64,000 nucleotides of DNA from UBA1672 sp963977495 (GCA_963977495.1 CAXBOT010000001.1:1383037-1447036); one strand, 5' to 3'. Counted from the first letter of the stretch, positions 52,846 to 60,920 are shown. Notes: generated from the sequence alone by a model not told the origin. Program-made: numbers and translations.

Positions 52846-53586
52846 TTAATCTTCTCTATCATAGAAAAGTTTACTGTTCTGTTGAGCGTCTTCTTTTTCT
52901 TGTTCAGCACAGCGATTTAATTTTCTGGTTGTGTTGAAAAGATATTCTTGTGGGCTATCGATCTTACTTTGAATTTTATTCAATTCCTCATAGGATTTTT
53001 CAACTTGCGCGTAAAATTCCTTGGCAAAGTAGTCTGCGATTTTCATTTCCACAGCCGCAGCCTGCTCTGATGATGTTACAGGCGGGAAAATGGGAACGTT
53101 TCGTGCAATACGCCCTAAAAAGCTTCTGTATTTTATGGTGCTTCTGTCATGAAAATCATATGCAGCCTGCAGATGTCTTTTTTCATGCTTCAAAATAATC
53201 TTATATTCGCAGCTTCCTTTTTTGAAATCTGTCGGCATAACGATTCTTGGTGCAGCCCAAAAACGTGCCTGCACCTTATCAAGCATAACGCATGCTCTCC
53301 CGTTACCTAGATTTTTATATTCATATTTAAACCGTGTATCGACGCTCAAAGGGTTTTGAACAAACGCCAGAACGGTGCCGTTATGCACACGGACAAAGTC
53401 GTTGATGCCTTTCAGACTGCCTTTTAGGAATTTTGTTTTCGCGCGTTTTGCAATCAATTCTGTTTGCACATCATGGCGGGGGCAACGATCAATTGCAGAT
53501 TCAGCATAGCTGTTTGTCGTTGTTGCAAAAAATGTACCCAGCACAGAAAAGGAAAAGCACAGAAGAAATAAAGAATATGTACGCAT
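52846..53586 (-). CDS. Putative exported zinc metallopeptidase-like protein inserted in the spc operon
   Basis: A 246-residue protein with a signal peptide (SLFLLCFSFSVLGTFFATTTNSYAES) and a single HExxH motif, LKHEKRHLQAA (His134, Glu135, His138), resembling DUF922-like putative Zn proteases. Six or so cysteines (RCPRHD, RACVML, GSCEYK, NRCAEQ) may form disulfides. The C-terminus is charged and helical. It lies between rplO and secY, where no such gene belongs in the canonical order, and its upstream region holds a terminator-like hairpin (53669-53691). The protease activity is inferred from the motif alone; a third metal ligand is not obvious. Confidence 0.75.
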   Translation of the reverse strand: MRTYSLFLLCFSFSVLGTFFATTTNSYAESAIDRCPRHDVQTELIAKRAKTKFLKGSLKGINDFVRVHNGTVLAFVQNPLSVDTRFKYEYKNLGNGRACVMLDKVQARFWAAPRIVMPTDFKKGSCEYKIILKHEKRHLQAAYDFHDRSTIKYRSFLGRIARNVPIFPPVTSSEQAAAVEMKIADYFAKEFYAQVEKSYEELNKIQSKIDSPQEYLFNTTRKLNRCAEQEKEDAQQNSKLFYDRED

Positions 53587-53668
53587 GAAATTTTTTAACT
53601 CGCCATAGAAGCCTAATATAAAACCAAAACCAGTGTAAACTTTTGAAGCTTACGTGTCAAAACAAACA

Positions 53669-53691
53669 AAGCCCCTGCATGGCAGAGGCTT
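53669..53691 (-). terminator. Terminator-like hairpin after rplO inside the superoperon
   Basis: Stem AAGCCTCTGC with GCAGGGGCTT around a three-base loop on the minus strand (ten pairs, one G-U), followed by TTGTTTGTTTTG. On the plus strand the same stem is followed by six T. It lies 26 bases after the rplO stop and before the HExxH gene, so it may reduce read-through into secY. Confidence 0.65.
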
Positions 53692-53716
53692 GTTATTTTT
53701 TAAAACGGTTCGAATA

Positions 53717-54217
53717 TTATTTTTTCTCGCCGCGCTTCTTAACAGGAGCAACAACGCGTACGATCAATTCAACCTTACCGCCGGCCTTTTCAACCGCGGC
53801 TTGCGCGCCTTTAGTAATCTTTGATACCTTCAAAGTAACACTGGCTGTCAATTCGCCCGTTGCCAAAACCTTAATACCATCAAGTTTACGACGTACAACA
53901 CCGGCTTCAACCAATGTGTCTTCGTTAATTTCTTTTTTCGCATCCAATTTCTTCGTGTCAATCGCATGTTGCAACTGAACCAAAGTCAATTCGGTATAGT
54001 TTGTTGTAAATTGTGTGTTACGAAAACCAACCTTTGGCAATCTTTGATACAAAGGCATTTGACCGCCTTCGAAACCTTTGATTGCAACACCGGAACGTGA
54101 CTTCTGACCCTTTTGACCGGATCCTGATGTCTTACCTTTACCCGAACCAATACCGCGGCCAACACGAGTGCGGCTTTTGACTGATCCTTCTTTTGGCTTA
54201 ATTTCATTCAGTTTCAT
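53717..54217 (-). CDS. rplO: 50S ribosomal protein L15
   Basis: A 166-residue protein with the N-terminal MKLNEIKPKEGSVKSRTRVGRGIGSGKGKTSGSGQKGQKSR-type Gly/Lys-rich tail that reaches into 23S rRNA, FEGGQMPLYQRLPKVGF and a globular C-terminal half (VLATGELTASVTLKVSKITKGAQAAVEKAGG). Standard position after rpmD. Confidence 0.97.
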   Translation of the reverse strand: MKLNEIKPKEGSVKSRTRVGRGIGSGKGKTSGSGQKGQKSRSGVAIKGFEGGQMPLYQRLPKVGFRNTQFTTNYTELTLVQLQHAIDTKKLDAKKEINEDTLVEAGVVRRKLDGIKVLATGELTASVTLKVSKITKGAQAAVEKAGGKVELIVRVVAPVKKRGEKK

Positions 54218-54250
54218 CGTATTATTCCCTTTTATCTCTCAAGATCAGCC

Positions 54251-54577
54251 TTAGGCGACGTCTTCGACCTTTATCAAGTGACTGACTTTGTTAATCATAC
54301 CGCGAACCGAAGGTGTGTCTTCCAATTCACTTGTACGATGCATTTTATTTAGGCCAAGACCGATCAAAGTTGCACGCTGATTTGGCTTACGTCCAATCGG
54401 AGAACCTGTCTGCGTTACAATCACTGTTTTACCGGAAGGCTTCTTCTTCGCCGGAGCAGCTTTTTTCGCAGCAGGTGCTTTCTTTTCAGCAGCTTTCGGC
54501 GCAGCCTTCTTCGCTTCGGTTTTCTTTGCCGGAGCTTTTTTCGCAGGTGCTTTTTTCTCTTTTTTCTCTTCAGCCAT
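54251..54577 (-). CDS. rpmD: 50S ribosomal protein L30 with a Lys/Ala-rich N-terminal extension
   Basis: The last about 60 residues are a normal L30 (TVIVTQTGSPIGRKPNQRATLIGLGLNKMHRTSELEDTPSVRGMINKVSHLI). In front are 48 residues of Lys/Ala/Pro low complexity (KKEKKAPAKKAPAKK, KPAAKKAA-like), absent from the canonical protein. The tail resembles histone-H1-like sequences and the S17 tail in this cluster. No internal Met suggests a shorter product. Confidence 0.93.
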   Translation of the reverse strand: MAEEKKEKKAPAKKAPAKKTEAKKAAPKAAEKKAPAAKKAAPAKKKPSGKTVIVTQTGSPIGRKPNQRATLIGLGLNKMHRTSELEDTPSVRGMINKVSHLIKVEDVA

Positions 54578-54603
54578 AACTTTAATCCCTATGGTTTATC
54601 TTC

Positions 54604-55176
54604 TTACTCGTCAGTTTCAACAACACCAGCAATGGCTTGCTCTTCACGATTGGAAACAATGTCACTTACCTTTTTACTGCGGCGTGACGCTACATTTCTT
54701 GGGCTTTGCATATTTTCAAGAGCCGCAAATGTTGCATTCACCATGCTGTATGGGTTGTTTGAACCGATTGCTTTCGCAACGATGTCTTGAACGCCCAATG
54801 CTTCAAATACCGCACGCATCGGACCACCGGCAATAATACCTTTACCTGGAGGCGCTGAGCGAAGGAAAACACGACCAGCACCAGACTTACCAAATACGTC
54901 ATGATGTAGTGTCCGGCCTTCACGAAGGGGAACACGGATCATTTTACGTTTTGCTTGATCTGTCGCTTTCTTAATAGCTTCAGGCACTTCTTTTGACTTG
55001 CCATGACCATAACCAACGCGTCCTTTACCGTCACCGACGATCACAAGAGCCGCAAATCCGAAACGACGACCACCTTTTACAACTTTCGCAACGCGATTGA
55101 TACCAACCAAACGTTCGATTAGTTCCGGTTCGTCGCGATCGTTGCGCTGATGTTCTGCCTGTTGTGCACGTGCCAT
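54604..55176 (-). CDS. rpsE: 30S ribosomal protein S5
   Basis: A 190-residue protein. ELIERLVGINRVAKVVKGGRRFGFAALVIVGDGKGRVGYGHGKSKEVPEAI is the S5 double-stranded RNA-binding domain, followed by GKSGAGRVFLRSAPPGKGIIAGGPMRAVFEALG. S5 sits at the mRNA entry site. It lies 27 bases after rplR's ATG direction neighbour, in standard order rplR-rpsE-rpmD. An N-terminal Gln/Asp-rich extension of about 14 residues is ordinary for alphaproteobacteria. Confidence 0.97.
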   Translation of the reverse strand: MARAQQAEHQRNDRDEPELIERLVGINRVAKVVKGGRRFGFAALVIVGDGKGRVGYGHGKSKEVPEAIKKATDQAKRKMIRVPLREGRTLHHDVFGKSGAGRVFLRSAPPGKGIIAGGPMRAVFEALGVQDIVAKAIGSNNPYSMVNATFAALENMQSPRNVASRRSKKVSDIVSNREEQAIAGVVETDE

Positions 55177-55194
55177 TTTTCTTTAATCCTTTTT

Positions 55195-55590
55195 TTAAAA
55201 ATCCAAACCGCCGTCACGAGCGCCTTCGGCCAATGCCTTAACACGTCCGTGATAGATGTAACGACCGCGATCAAAAACCACCTTTGTTACACCGGCTTTT
55301 TTCGCGCGTTCCGCGAGCAATTTACCAACTTCCAAAGCCGCTTCTTTATTTGCGCCGCTTTTTACTTTTTCTTTCAGCTCTTTTTCAAGAGTAGATGCCG
55401 CCGCCAATGTTTCGCCTTTGATATCGCAAATCACTTGTGCGTAAATCTGTTTTCCACTGCGGAATACAGAAAGACGTGGACGTGTTTCACGAACACCAAC
55501 GCGGTCAATATTAACGCGACGGATTTTGTTACGTGTTCTGAAATTACGGCGCTGTGCCGGTTTCAATTTTACAGATGCTGCTCTTGCCAT
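55195..55590 (-). CDS. rplR: 50S ribosomal protein L18
   Basis: A 131-residue 5S-rRNA-binding protein: RNKIRRVNIDRVGVRETRPRLSVFRSGKQIYAQVICDIKGETLAAAS and the C-terminal VVFDRGRYIYHGRVKALAEGAREGGL-type end (here GARDGGLDF). Ten or so residues longer than the E. coli protein at the N-terminus. Next to rplF and rpsE as expected. Confidence 0.97.
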   Translation of the reverse strand: MARAASVKLKPAQRRNFRTRNKIRRVNIDRVGVRETRPRLSVFRSGKQIYAQVICDIKGETLAAASTLEKELKEKVKSGANKEAALEVGKLLAERAKKAGVTKVVFDRGRYIYHGRVKALAEGARDGGLDF

Positions 55591-55601
55591 CGTCTTATCC
55601 C

Positions 55602-56162
55602 TTACTTCTTCTTACCTTCTTTGCGAACAATATATTCGTCCGCATAACGAATACCTTTACCTTTATATGGCTCAGGTTTTTTAAATCCTCGGATTTTTGC
55701 AGCGACTTCACCAACAAGCTGCTTATCAATGCCGCTAATCGTCAAACCAGTCTGCTTTTCAACTTCTACTTTCACGCCTTCAGGCACTGTATAGCGCACT
55801 TCGTGTGAGAAACCCAATGCCAAGACAAGGTCATTGCCTTGCAAATTCGCACGATAACCAACACCGTGAATTTCAAGCTTCTTCTGATAGCCTTCACTCA
55901 CACCAATGCAGATATTATCAACCAAAGTACGCATTGTCGGCCAAATCTGCTGTGCAAATCTGGATTTCGATTTTGGGCCAAGGATAATCAACTTTGATGT
56001 TTTACCATCATCATTTGCAACGTCTTCGATTTTCGCACTCACTTCATCGTGAATACGAAGCTCAAGTTCGCCTAATTTGCCTTTTGCCTTAAGATCCTGA
56101 CCATTAAGCTGTACTTCTACACCTTCGGGGATCGTTACAGGATTTTTACCAATACGTGACAT
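55602..56162 (-). CDS. rplF: 50S ribosomal protein L6
   Basis: A 186-residue protein with two copies of the L6 fold. Starts SRIGKNPVTIPEGVEVQLNGQ; contains GVSEGYQKKLEIHGVGYRANLQGN and the C-terminal PEPYKGKGIRYADEYIVRKEGKKK. Binds the GTPase-associated region of 23S rRNA. Confidence 0.98.
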   Translation of the reverse strand: MSRIGKNPVTIPEGVEVQLNGQDLKAKGKLGELELRIHDEVSAKIEDVANDDGKTSKLIILGPKSKSRFAQQIWPTMRTLVDNICIGVSEGYQKKLEIHGVGYRANLQGNDLVLALGFSHEVRYTVPEGVKVEVEKQTGLTISGIDKQLVGEVAAKIRGFKKPEPYKGKGIRYADEYIVRKEGKKK

Positions 56163-56204
56163 TATCTCAATTCCTTAATAACTTTTCTTCATGCCGGCCT
56201 TCAG

Positions 56205-56603
56205 TTAGAAGACCTGACACAATACCTCACCACCAACATTCGCGGCTCTTGCCTTATGGTCGGCCATTATACCTTGCGGTGTAGACACAACCAGAACACC
56301 TAAACCGTTATAAAAACGTGGCATGCTTTTAACACTTGAATACACACGACGGCCAGGCTTTGACACACGGTCAATCTGACGAATCACGCCGCGGCCTTCC
56401 GCATATTTCAATTGAATTTGAAGGTACTTTTTATTGCCTTCACGCTCTTCAATTGTATATCCGCGGATAAAACCTTCATCCTTCAAAACATTACACACAT
56501 TCTCGCGCAATCTTGAAAAAGGACATTCAACAATTTCTTTTCCGGCTTGTTGCCCATTACGCAAACGCGTTAGCATATCACCGAGGGGATCACTCATTGT
56601 CAT
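56205..56603 (-). CDS. rpsH: 30S ribosomal protein S8
   Basis: A 132-residue RNA-binding protein: MSDPLGDMLTRLRNGQQAGKEIVECPFSRLRENVCNVLKDEGFI and the C-terminal GLGVLVVSTPQGIMADHKAR...GGEVLCQVF. In E. coli S8 is the repressor of the spc operon by binding near rplE; whether that applies here is unknown. Two start codons (ATG ACC ATG) are possible. Confidence 0.98.
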   Translation of the reverse strand: MTMSDPLGDMLTRLRNGQQAGKEIVECPFSRLRENVCNVLKDEGFIRGYTIEEREGNKKYLQIQLKYAEGRGVIRQIDRVSKPGRRVYSSVKSMPRFYNGLGVLVVSTPQGIMADHKARAANVGGEVLCQVF

Positions 56604-56616
56604 GACGCTCGTCCTC

Positions 56617-56922
56617 CTACCAACTTGACTTAGTTACGCCTGGCAACTCACCACGAGATGCCAGATCTCTCAACGCAATGCGTGAGAGGTTAAACTTACG
56701 ATAATAAGAACGCGGACGACCTGTTAGGGCACATCTGTTGCGCATTCTTGTTTTCGATGAATTACGAGGCATTTCTGCCAATTTCAGAACAGCCTGAAAA
56801 CGCTCATCCGCAGGAATAGACTGATTTTTAATAATCGCCTTTAATTCTGCGCGCTTGCTTGCGTATTTATTCACAAGCTTTTTGCGTTTTTTATCTCTTT
56901 CAATCATACAGACTTTTGCCAT
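56617..56922 (-). CDS. rpsN: 30S ribosomal protein S14 (zinc-free type)
   Basis: A 101-residue S14 of the long class, without the CxxC...CxxC zinc ribbon. MAKVCMIERDKKRKKLVNKYASKRAELK at the N-terminus and the conserved NRCALTGRPRSYYRKFNLSRIALRDLASRGELPGV at the C-terminus. In standard order between rplE and rpsH. Confidence 0.98.
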   Translation of the reverse strand: MAKVCMIERDKKRKKLVNKYASKRAELKAIIKNQSIPADERFQAVLKLAEMPRNSSKTRMRNRCALTGRPRSYYRKFNLSRIALRDLASRGELPGVTKSSW

Positions 56923-56955
56923 AGCTCAGCTCTTTCCTTTTCGCTTTCCTGTGTC

Positions 56956-57498
56956 TTAGTTTTTGAAGGGCATCTTGAAACCTTTTAACAGTTCCTTGGC
57001 CTCTTCGTTATTATCCGCTGTTGTACAGATTATGATGTCCATACCACGGATTTTGTCTACTTTATCATATTCAATCTCGGGGAAGATGATGTGCTCAGTA
57101 ACACCCATCGCATAGTTCCCGCGACCATCAAAACTTTTACCATTGATACCGCGAAAATCGCGAATACGTGGCATTGCAATCGTTACCAAACGATCAAGAA
57201 ATTCATACATGTGATTGCCGCGCAATGTGACTTTTGTCCCAATGGCTTGACCTTCGCGAATTTTAAAAGATGCGTTTGATTGACGCGCCTTGTTCACGAC
57301 AGGCTTTTGACCGGAAATCAATGTCAGATCATTCACAGCATTATCAATATGCTTGCGGTCTTGTGTTGCTTCACCAACACCCATGTTAATGACAATCTTA
57401 TCCAAACGTGGACGTTGGTGCGGGTTTTTATATCCGAACTTTTTATCCATCGCAGGGCCGATTTCTTTTTCGTATAATTCTTTATAGCGCGGTTTCAT
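56956..57498 (-). CDS. rplE: 50S ribosomal protein L5
   Basis: A 180-residue protein that carries 5S rRNA and contacts P-site tRNA. Contains NPHQRPRLDKIVINMGVGEATQD, LTLISGQKPVVNKARQSNASFKIREGQAIGTKVTLRG, the P-site loop region VTIAMPRIRDFRGINGKSFDGRGNY and IIFPEIEYDKVDKIRGMDI. Lies upstream of rpsN. Confidence 0.98.
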   Translation of the reverse strand: MKPRYKELYEKEIGPAMDKKFGYKNPHQRPRLDKIVINMGVGEATQDRKHIDNAVNDLTLISGQKPVVNKARQSNASFKIREGQAIGTKVTLRGNHMYEFLDRLVTIAMPRIRDFRGINGKSFDGRGNYAMGVTEHIIFPEIEYDKVDKIRGMDIIICTTADNNEEAKELLKGFKMPFKN

Positions 57499-57517
57499 AT
57501 CTTCTCTCGCTTTACAC

Positions 57518-57841
57518 TTATTCTATTGTTTCGCCGGATTTTTTCGCCACGCGAACTTTTTTACCGTCTTTCAAGGTTTTGTAACCAACGCGTGTTGCTT
57601 CACCAGATTTCGGATCAGCCACAGCCACATTAGATACATGAATCGGCACTTCCTTTTTCTGGATACCACCGGGAGAAACCTGTGTCGGCTTCTGGTGTTT
57701 TGTCACAAGGTTTACACCTTGAACAACCACACGTCTTTTTTCAGGAAGAACCATAAGGACTTCGCCTTTTGCTCCTTTATCACGACCTGTCAAAACTACG
57801 ACTTGATCGCCCTTTTTAATTTTCATTTTAGGCTGTGTCAT
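57518..57841 (-). CDS. rplX: 50S ribosomal protein L24
   Basis: A 107-residue KOW-domain protein near the exit tunnel. The KOW motif KIKKGDQVVVLTGRDKGAKGEVL is at residues 7-30, then VVQGVNLVTKHQKP and VSNVAVADPKSGEATRVG. Standard place between rplN and rplE. Confidence 0.98.
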   Translation of the reverse strand: MTQPKMKIKKGDQVVVLTGRDKGAKGEVLMVLPEKRRVVVQGVNLVTKHQKPTQVSPGGIQKKEVPIHVSNVAVADPKSGEATRVGYKTLKDGKKVRVAKKSGETIE

Positions 57842-57843
57842 CT

Positions 57844-58212
57844 CTAAAGAACCTCCGATGCCAATGAAATAATTTTCATGTAACCACCAGCACGCAATTC
57901 ACGTGTCACGGGGCCGAAAATACGTGTGCCGATTGGCTCACCATTGTTATTGATCAAAACGCATGCGTTACCATCGAAACGAATCTTTTCACCATACTTA
58001 CGCTGAAGACCGAATCTGCTGCGTACGATAACGGCTCTACGCACATCGCCTTTTTTAACTTTGCCGCGTGGAATAGCTTCCTTTACGGAAACAACCACAA
58101 CATCACCAATATTCGCTGTGCGTCTGTGAGAACCGCCAAGTACTTTAATGCACTGCACTTCTCTCGCACCGCTATTATCGGCTACATTCATACGGGATTG
58201 CATCTGTATCAT
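57844..58212 (-). CDS. rplN: 50S ribosomal protein L14
   Basis: A 122-residue protein with MIQMQSRMNVADNSGAREVQCIKVLGGS, VVVVSVKEAIPRGKVKKGDVRRAVIVR and FDGNACVLINNNGEPIGTRIFGPVTREL, all L14 hallmarks. Forms an intersubunit bridge. Stop and rplX start are separated by two bases. Confidence 0.98.
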   Translation of the reverse strand: MIQMQSRMNVADNSGAREVQCIKVLGGSHRRTANIGDVVVVSVKEAIPRGKVKKGDVRRAVIVRSRFGLQRKYGEKIRFDGNACVLINNNGEPIGTRIFGPVTRELRAGGYMKIISLASEVL

Positions 58213-58215
58213 TGT

Positions 58216-58650
58216 TTACGCATCCTTCTTCGTAGATTTTGTTGTCTTCGCAGGCGCTTTCTTAGCGGCCGGCTTATCGTCTTTCTTCTTAGCAGCAGCC
58301 TTCTTAGGTGCAGCTGCTTTCTTATCGTCAGCTTTCTTCGCTACTTCTTTTTTAGCAGCTGGCTCAGCTTTCTTAGCAGCAGCCTTCTTAGGGGCTTCTT
58401 TTTTCGTTTCAGCAGATTCATCACCTGTCAAAACTGTCCAACGCTTTGTTTTTGAAATCGGGCGGCATTCGATAATAGAAACGCGATCACCTTCCTTCAA
58501 AGTATTTGCTTCATCATGCGCTGTGTATTTGCTCGAGCTCTTAATGTATTTCTTGTACATCGGGTGCATAAAACGACGCTCAACAAGAACCGTAATGGTC
58601 TTGTCTGTTTTGGCGCTAACAACACTTCCTTCTAATATGCGACGTGGCAT
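58216..58650 (-). CDS. rpsQ: 30S ribosomal protein S17 with a long Lys/Ala-rich C-terminal tail
   Basis: Residues 1-75 are a normal S17 (MPRRILEGSVVSAKTDKTITVLVERRFMHPMYKKYIKSSSKYTAHDE, VSIIECRPISKTKRWTVL). About 68 extra residues follow, almost wholly Lys, Ala, Pro, Glu and Asp (KKAAAKKAEPAAKK, KKAPAKTTKSTKK). The tail is close in character to the L30 N-terminus. It could reach beyond the ribosome surface or bind nucleic acid. Confidence 0.94.
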   Translation of the reverse strand: MPRRILEGSVVSAKTDKTITVLVERRFMHPMYKKYIKSSSKYTAHDEANTLKEGDRVSIIECRPISKTKRWTVLTGDESAETKKEAPKKAAAKKAEPAAKKEVAKKADDKKAAAPKKAAAKKKDDKPAAKKAPAKTTKSTKKDA

Positions 58651-58665
58651 GAACGGTATCTCCTC

Positions 58666-58890
58666 TTAAGCGGCTTTCTTACCGGAAGGCTTTTGAGCTT
58701 CTTCCTGACGCTTTTGGTTTAAAATGGTTTTTGCTCGCGCGATTTCGCGGCGGTTTTTGCGAATTTGCGCTGTGTTTTCAAATGACCCTTGGGCCTGTTG
58801 GAAACGAGCATTAAATTGCTCCTTACGAAGATCAATAATAATCTTCACAAGTTCATCAACGGACTTTGCTCTCAAATCTTCGGCACTCAT
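58666..58890 (-). CDS. rpmC: 50S ribosomal protein L29
   Basis: A 74-residue helical-hairpin protein near the exit tunnel: MSAEDLRAKSVDELVKIIIDLRKEQFNARFQQAQGSFENTAQIRKNRREIARAKTILN. The tail KRQEEAQKPSGKKAA is a few residues longer than usual. Between rplP and rpsQ, two bases after the rplP stop. Confidence 0.97.
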   Translation of the reverse strand: MSAEDLRAKSVDELVKIIIDLRKEQFNARFQQAQGSFENTAQIRKNRREIARAKTILNQKRQEEAQKPSGKKAA

Positions 58891-58892
58891 AA

Positions 58893-59321
58893 CTATGCAG
58901 CCTCCTCTATTGCGCCAACGCGCTTAATAAATCTTGTTTTTACCGGCAACTTCATCGCAGCCAAAGACAAAGCTTCGCGCGCTACTGTTTCCGAAACACC
59001 ATCCAACTCAAACATCACACGACCAGGCTTAACGCGTGCCGCCCAATATTCAGGTGAACCCTTACCCTTACCTTGACGAACCTCAAGAGGCTTTGCTGTC
59101 ACAGGCACATCAGGGAAAATACGTATCCATACTTTACCTTGACGTTTCATGTGTCTTGTAATCGCACGACGCGCCGCTTCGATTTGACGCGCTGTTACGC
59201 GATCAGGGCTTAATGCCTTCAAACCATACGCGCCAAAAGCGAGCTGTGTGCCGCCTTTCGCATTCCCGTGAATACGGCCTTTAAACTGCTTACGATGTTT
59301 AAACTTCTTAGGACTTAGCAT
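58893..59321 (-). CDS. rplP: 50S ribosomal protein L16
   Basis: A 142-residue protein near the A site: MLSPKKFKHRKQFKGRIHGNAKGG, QIEAARRAITRHMKRQGKVWIRIFPDVPVTAKPLEVRQGKGKGSPEYWAARVKPGRVMFEL. It is separated from rpsC by an unusual 201-base gap with a strong hairpin, though the two genes are normally adjacent. Confidence 0.98.
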   Translation of the reverse strand: MLSPKKFKHRKQFKGRIHGNAKGGTQLAFGAYGLKALSPDRVTARQIEAARRAITRHMKRQGKVWIRIFPDVPVTAKPLEVRQGKGKGSPEYWAARVKPGRVMFELDGVSETVAREALSLAAMKLPVKTRFIKRVGAIEEAA

Positions 59322-59482
59322 CTTTTATCCGTCTTTCCTTTTACTTTGCCTTATTCTGCCACGCAGATTCAGACATAAAAAAAACTCGTTCACATGGACT
59401 TTTAACTCTTTGAGCTCTAGTTCCCATATGGCGCTTTAAAATAAAGCTTTTCTTAAATTTCGCGCGACCTTATCGCACTTTG

Positions 59483-59518
59483 TTTTAAAAATCCAGCTTT
59501 ATTACCGGATTTTTAAAA
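59483..59518 (-). promoter_or_regulatory. Hairpin in the rpsC-rplP gap
   Basis: A perfect 12-bp inverted repeat, TTTTAAAAATCC and GGATTTTTAAAA, with a 12-base loop (59495-59506), lies five bases after the rpsC stop. The 201-base gap from 59322 to 59522 contains no gene. The AT-rich stem with no following long T run could attenuate or process the transcript rather than end it. Confidence 0.55.
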
Positions 59519-59522
59519 TTTT

Positions 59523-60209
59523 TTAATTACGAGGCATACCGCCCTGTGCTTCTGACTGACGTTTATCGCGTGCCATCGGGTCATTTTCCATGATATCGCC
59601 CTTATAAAGCCATATCTTAACACCGATAATACCGTAAGTTGTCAGCGCTTCGGATGTACCGTAATCAACATCTGCGCGCAATGTATGCAAAGGCACACGA
59701 CCTTCACGATACCATTCTGTACGCGCGATATCCGCGCCGCCCAAACGACCCGATACATTGATACGAATACCTTGTGCACCAAAACGCATCGAGTTTTGAA
59801 CCGCGCGCTTCATCGCACGACGGAAAGAAACACGACGCTCAAGCTGTTGTGCAACGCCTTCTGCAACCAATTGTGCATCAACTTCGGGCTTACGCACTTC
59901 AACAATATTCAAGCTTACTTCACCACGAGCGCGACGAGATAGTTGCTGACGCAACTTTTCAATGTCTGCACCTTTTTTACCGATAATCACACCCGGACGC
60001 GCTGTATGAACAGTCACCTTGGTTGATTTAGCCGCACGTTCAATAATAACCTTACTGATACCAGCTGCTTTTAAATGAGTCTGCACATATTCACGCAATT
60101 TCAAATCATCAACCAGCTTATCAGCATAGTCGCGGCCAGCGTACCAACGTGAATCCCACGTACGGTTAATGCCTACTCTCAAACCAATTGGATTAATCTT
60201 CTGTCCCAT
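59523..60209 (-). CDS. rpsC: 30S ribosomal protein S3
   Basis: A 228-residue KH-domain protein at the mRNA entry. GQKINPIGLRVGINRTWDSRWYAG, the KH GxxG region RPGVIIGKKGADIEKLRQQLS, and the C-terminal GRLGGADIARTEWYREGRVPLHTLRADVDYGTSEALTTYGIIGVKIWLYKG. The tail ends KRQSEAQGGMPRN. Followed by an unusual gap before rplP. Confidence 0.98.
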   Translation of the reverse strand: MGQKINPIGLRVGINRTWDSRWYAGRDYADKLVDDLKLREYVQTHLKAAGISKVIIERAAKSTKVTVHTARPGVIIGKKGADIEKLRQQLSRRARGEVSLNIVEVRKPEVDAQLVAEGVAQQLERRVSFRRAMKRAVQNSMRFGAQGIRINVSGRLGGADIARTEWYREGRVPLHTLRADVDYGTSEALTTYGIIGVKIWLYKGDIMENDPMARDKRQSEAQGGMPRN

Positions 60210-60213
60210 AAAC

Positions 60214-60591
60214 TTAAGCCTCTTCTGCTTCTTTAACGATGATTGTCATATTGCTGACTGTTTTATTGATGCGTGCACCACGACCACGTGCACGAGCGCG
60301 GAAACGTTTCATCGTGACACTTTTGCCGACATAGGCTTCGGATACGATTAAACGGTCAACATCAAGTCCGTGATTGTTTTCCGCATTGGCAACAGCAGAC
60401 TGTAACAGCTTACGTACATCTTGTGCAATACGACGTTGTGAAAATTCAAGATCGATCAAAGCACGTGACGCACTCTTGCCGCGAATAGTGCGCGCCAAAA
60501 GGTTCAGCTTTTGCGGTGAAGTACGAACATACTTCGCAAATGCCTTTGCTTCGTTATCTTTTTCTTTTCTCGGGTTTTTTGACTGTCCCAT
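60214..60591 (-). CDS. rplV: 50S ribosomal protein L22
   Basis: A 125-residue tunnel-lining protein: FAKYVRTSPQKLNLLARTIRGKSASRALIDLEFSQRRIAQDVRKLLQSAVANAENNHGLD and the beta-hairpin tip region FRARARGRGARINKTVSNMTIIV. The N-terminus has about 13 extra Lys/Asp-rich residues. Next to rpsS and rpsC. Confidence 0.98.
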   Translation of the reverse strand: MGQSKNPRKEKDNEAKAFAKYVRTSPQKLNLLARTIRGKSASRALIDLEFSQRRIAQDVRKLLQSAVANAENNHGLDVDRLIVSEAYVGKSVTMKRFRARARGRGARINKTVSNMTIIVKEAEEA

Positions 60592-60624
60592 TTTCTTTTT
60601 CCTTACCTTATCCTAATACCGGCC

Positions 60625-60900
60625 TTATTTTTTGGCCTTTTTATCCGCGCCATGACCATGATAGGTGCGTGTCGGTGAAAACTCGCCCAATTTGTGTCCG
60701 ATCATTTGGTCGGATACAACAACAGGGATAAACTTTTTGCCGTTATGCACACCAAAAGTCAAACCGATCATGTTCGGCAGAATTGTTGATCTGCGTGACC
60801 ATGTCTTAATGATCGTATTTTTTCCGCTTGCACGTGCTTCTTCAACTTTTTTCAGAAGACTTTTTTCTACAAACGGGCCTTTCCATACACTACGTGCCAT
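60625..60900 (-). CDS. rpsS: 30S ribosomal protein S19
   Basis: A 91-residue protein of the 30S head: MARSVWKGPFVEKSLLKKVEEARASGKNTIIKTWSRRSTILPNMIGLTFGVHNGKKFIPV and ending HKLGEFSPTRTYHGHGADKKAKK. In standard order between rplB and rplV. Confidence 0.98.
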   Translation of the reverse strand: MARSVWKGPFVEKSLLKKVEEARASGKNTIIKTWSRRSTILPNMIGLTFGVHNGKKFIPVVVSDQMIGHKLGEFSPTRTYHGHGADKKAKK

Positions 60901-60920
60901 CTTAAATGCTCCTTATAAAC

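Noticed and set aside
58148..58669. Hydrophobic Phe/Leu/Ala-rich frame opposite rpsQ
   Set aside because: It is the complement of the Lys/Ala-rich S17 tail, which always gives Phe/Ala-rich antisense frames.
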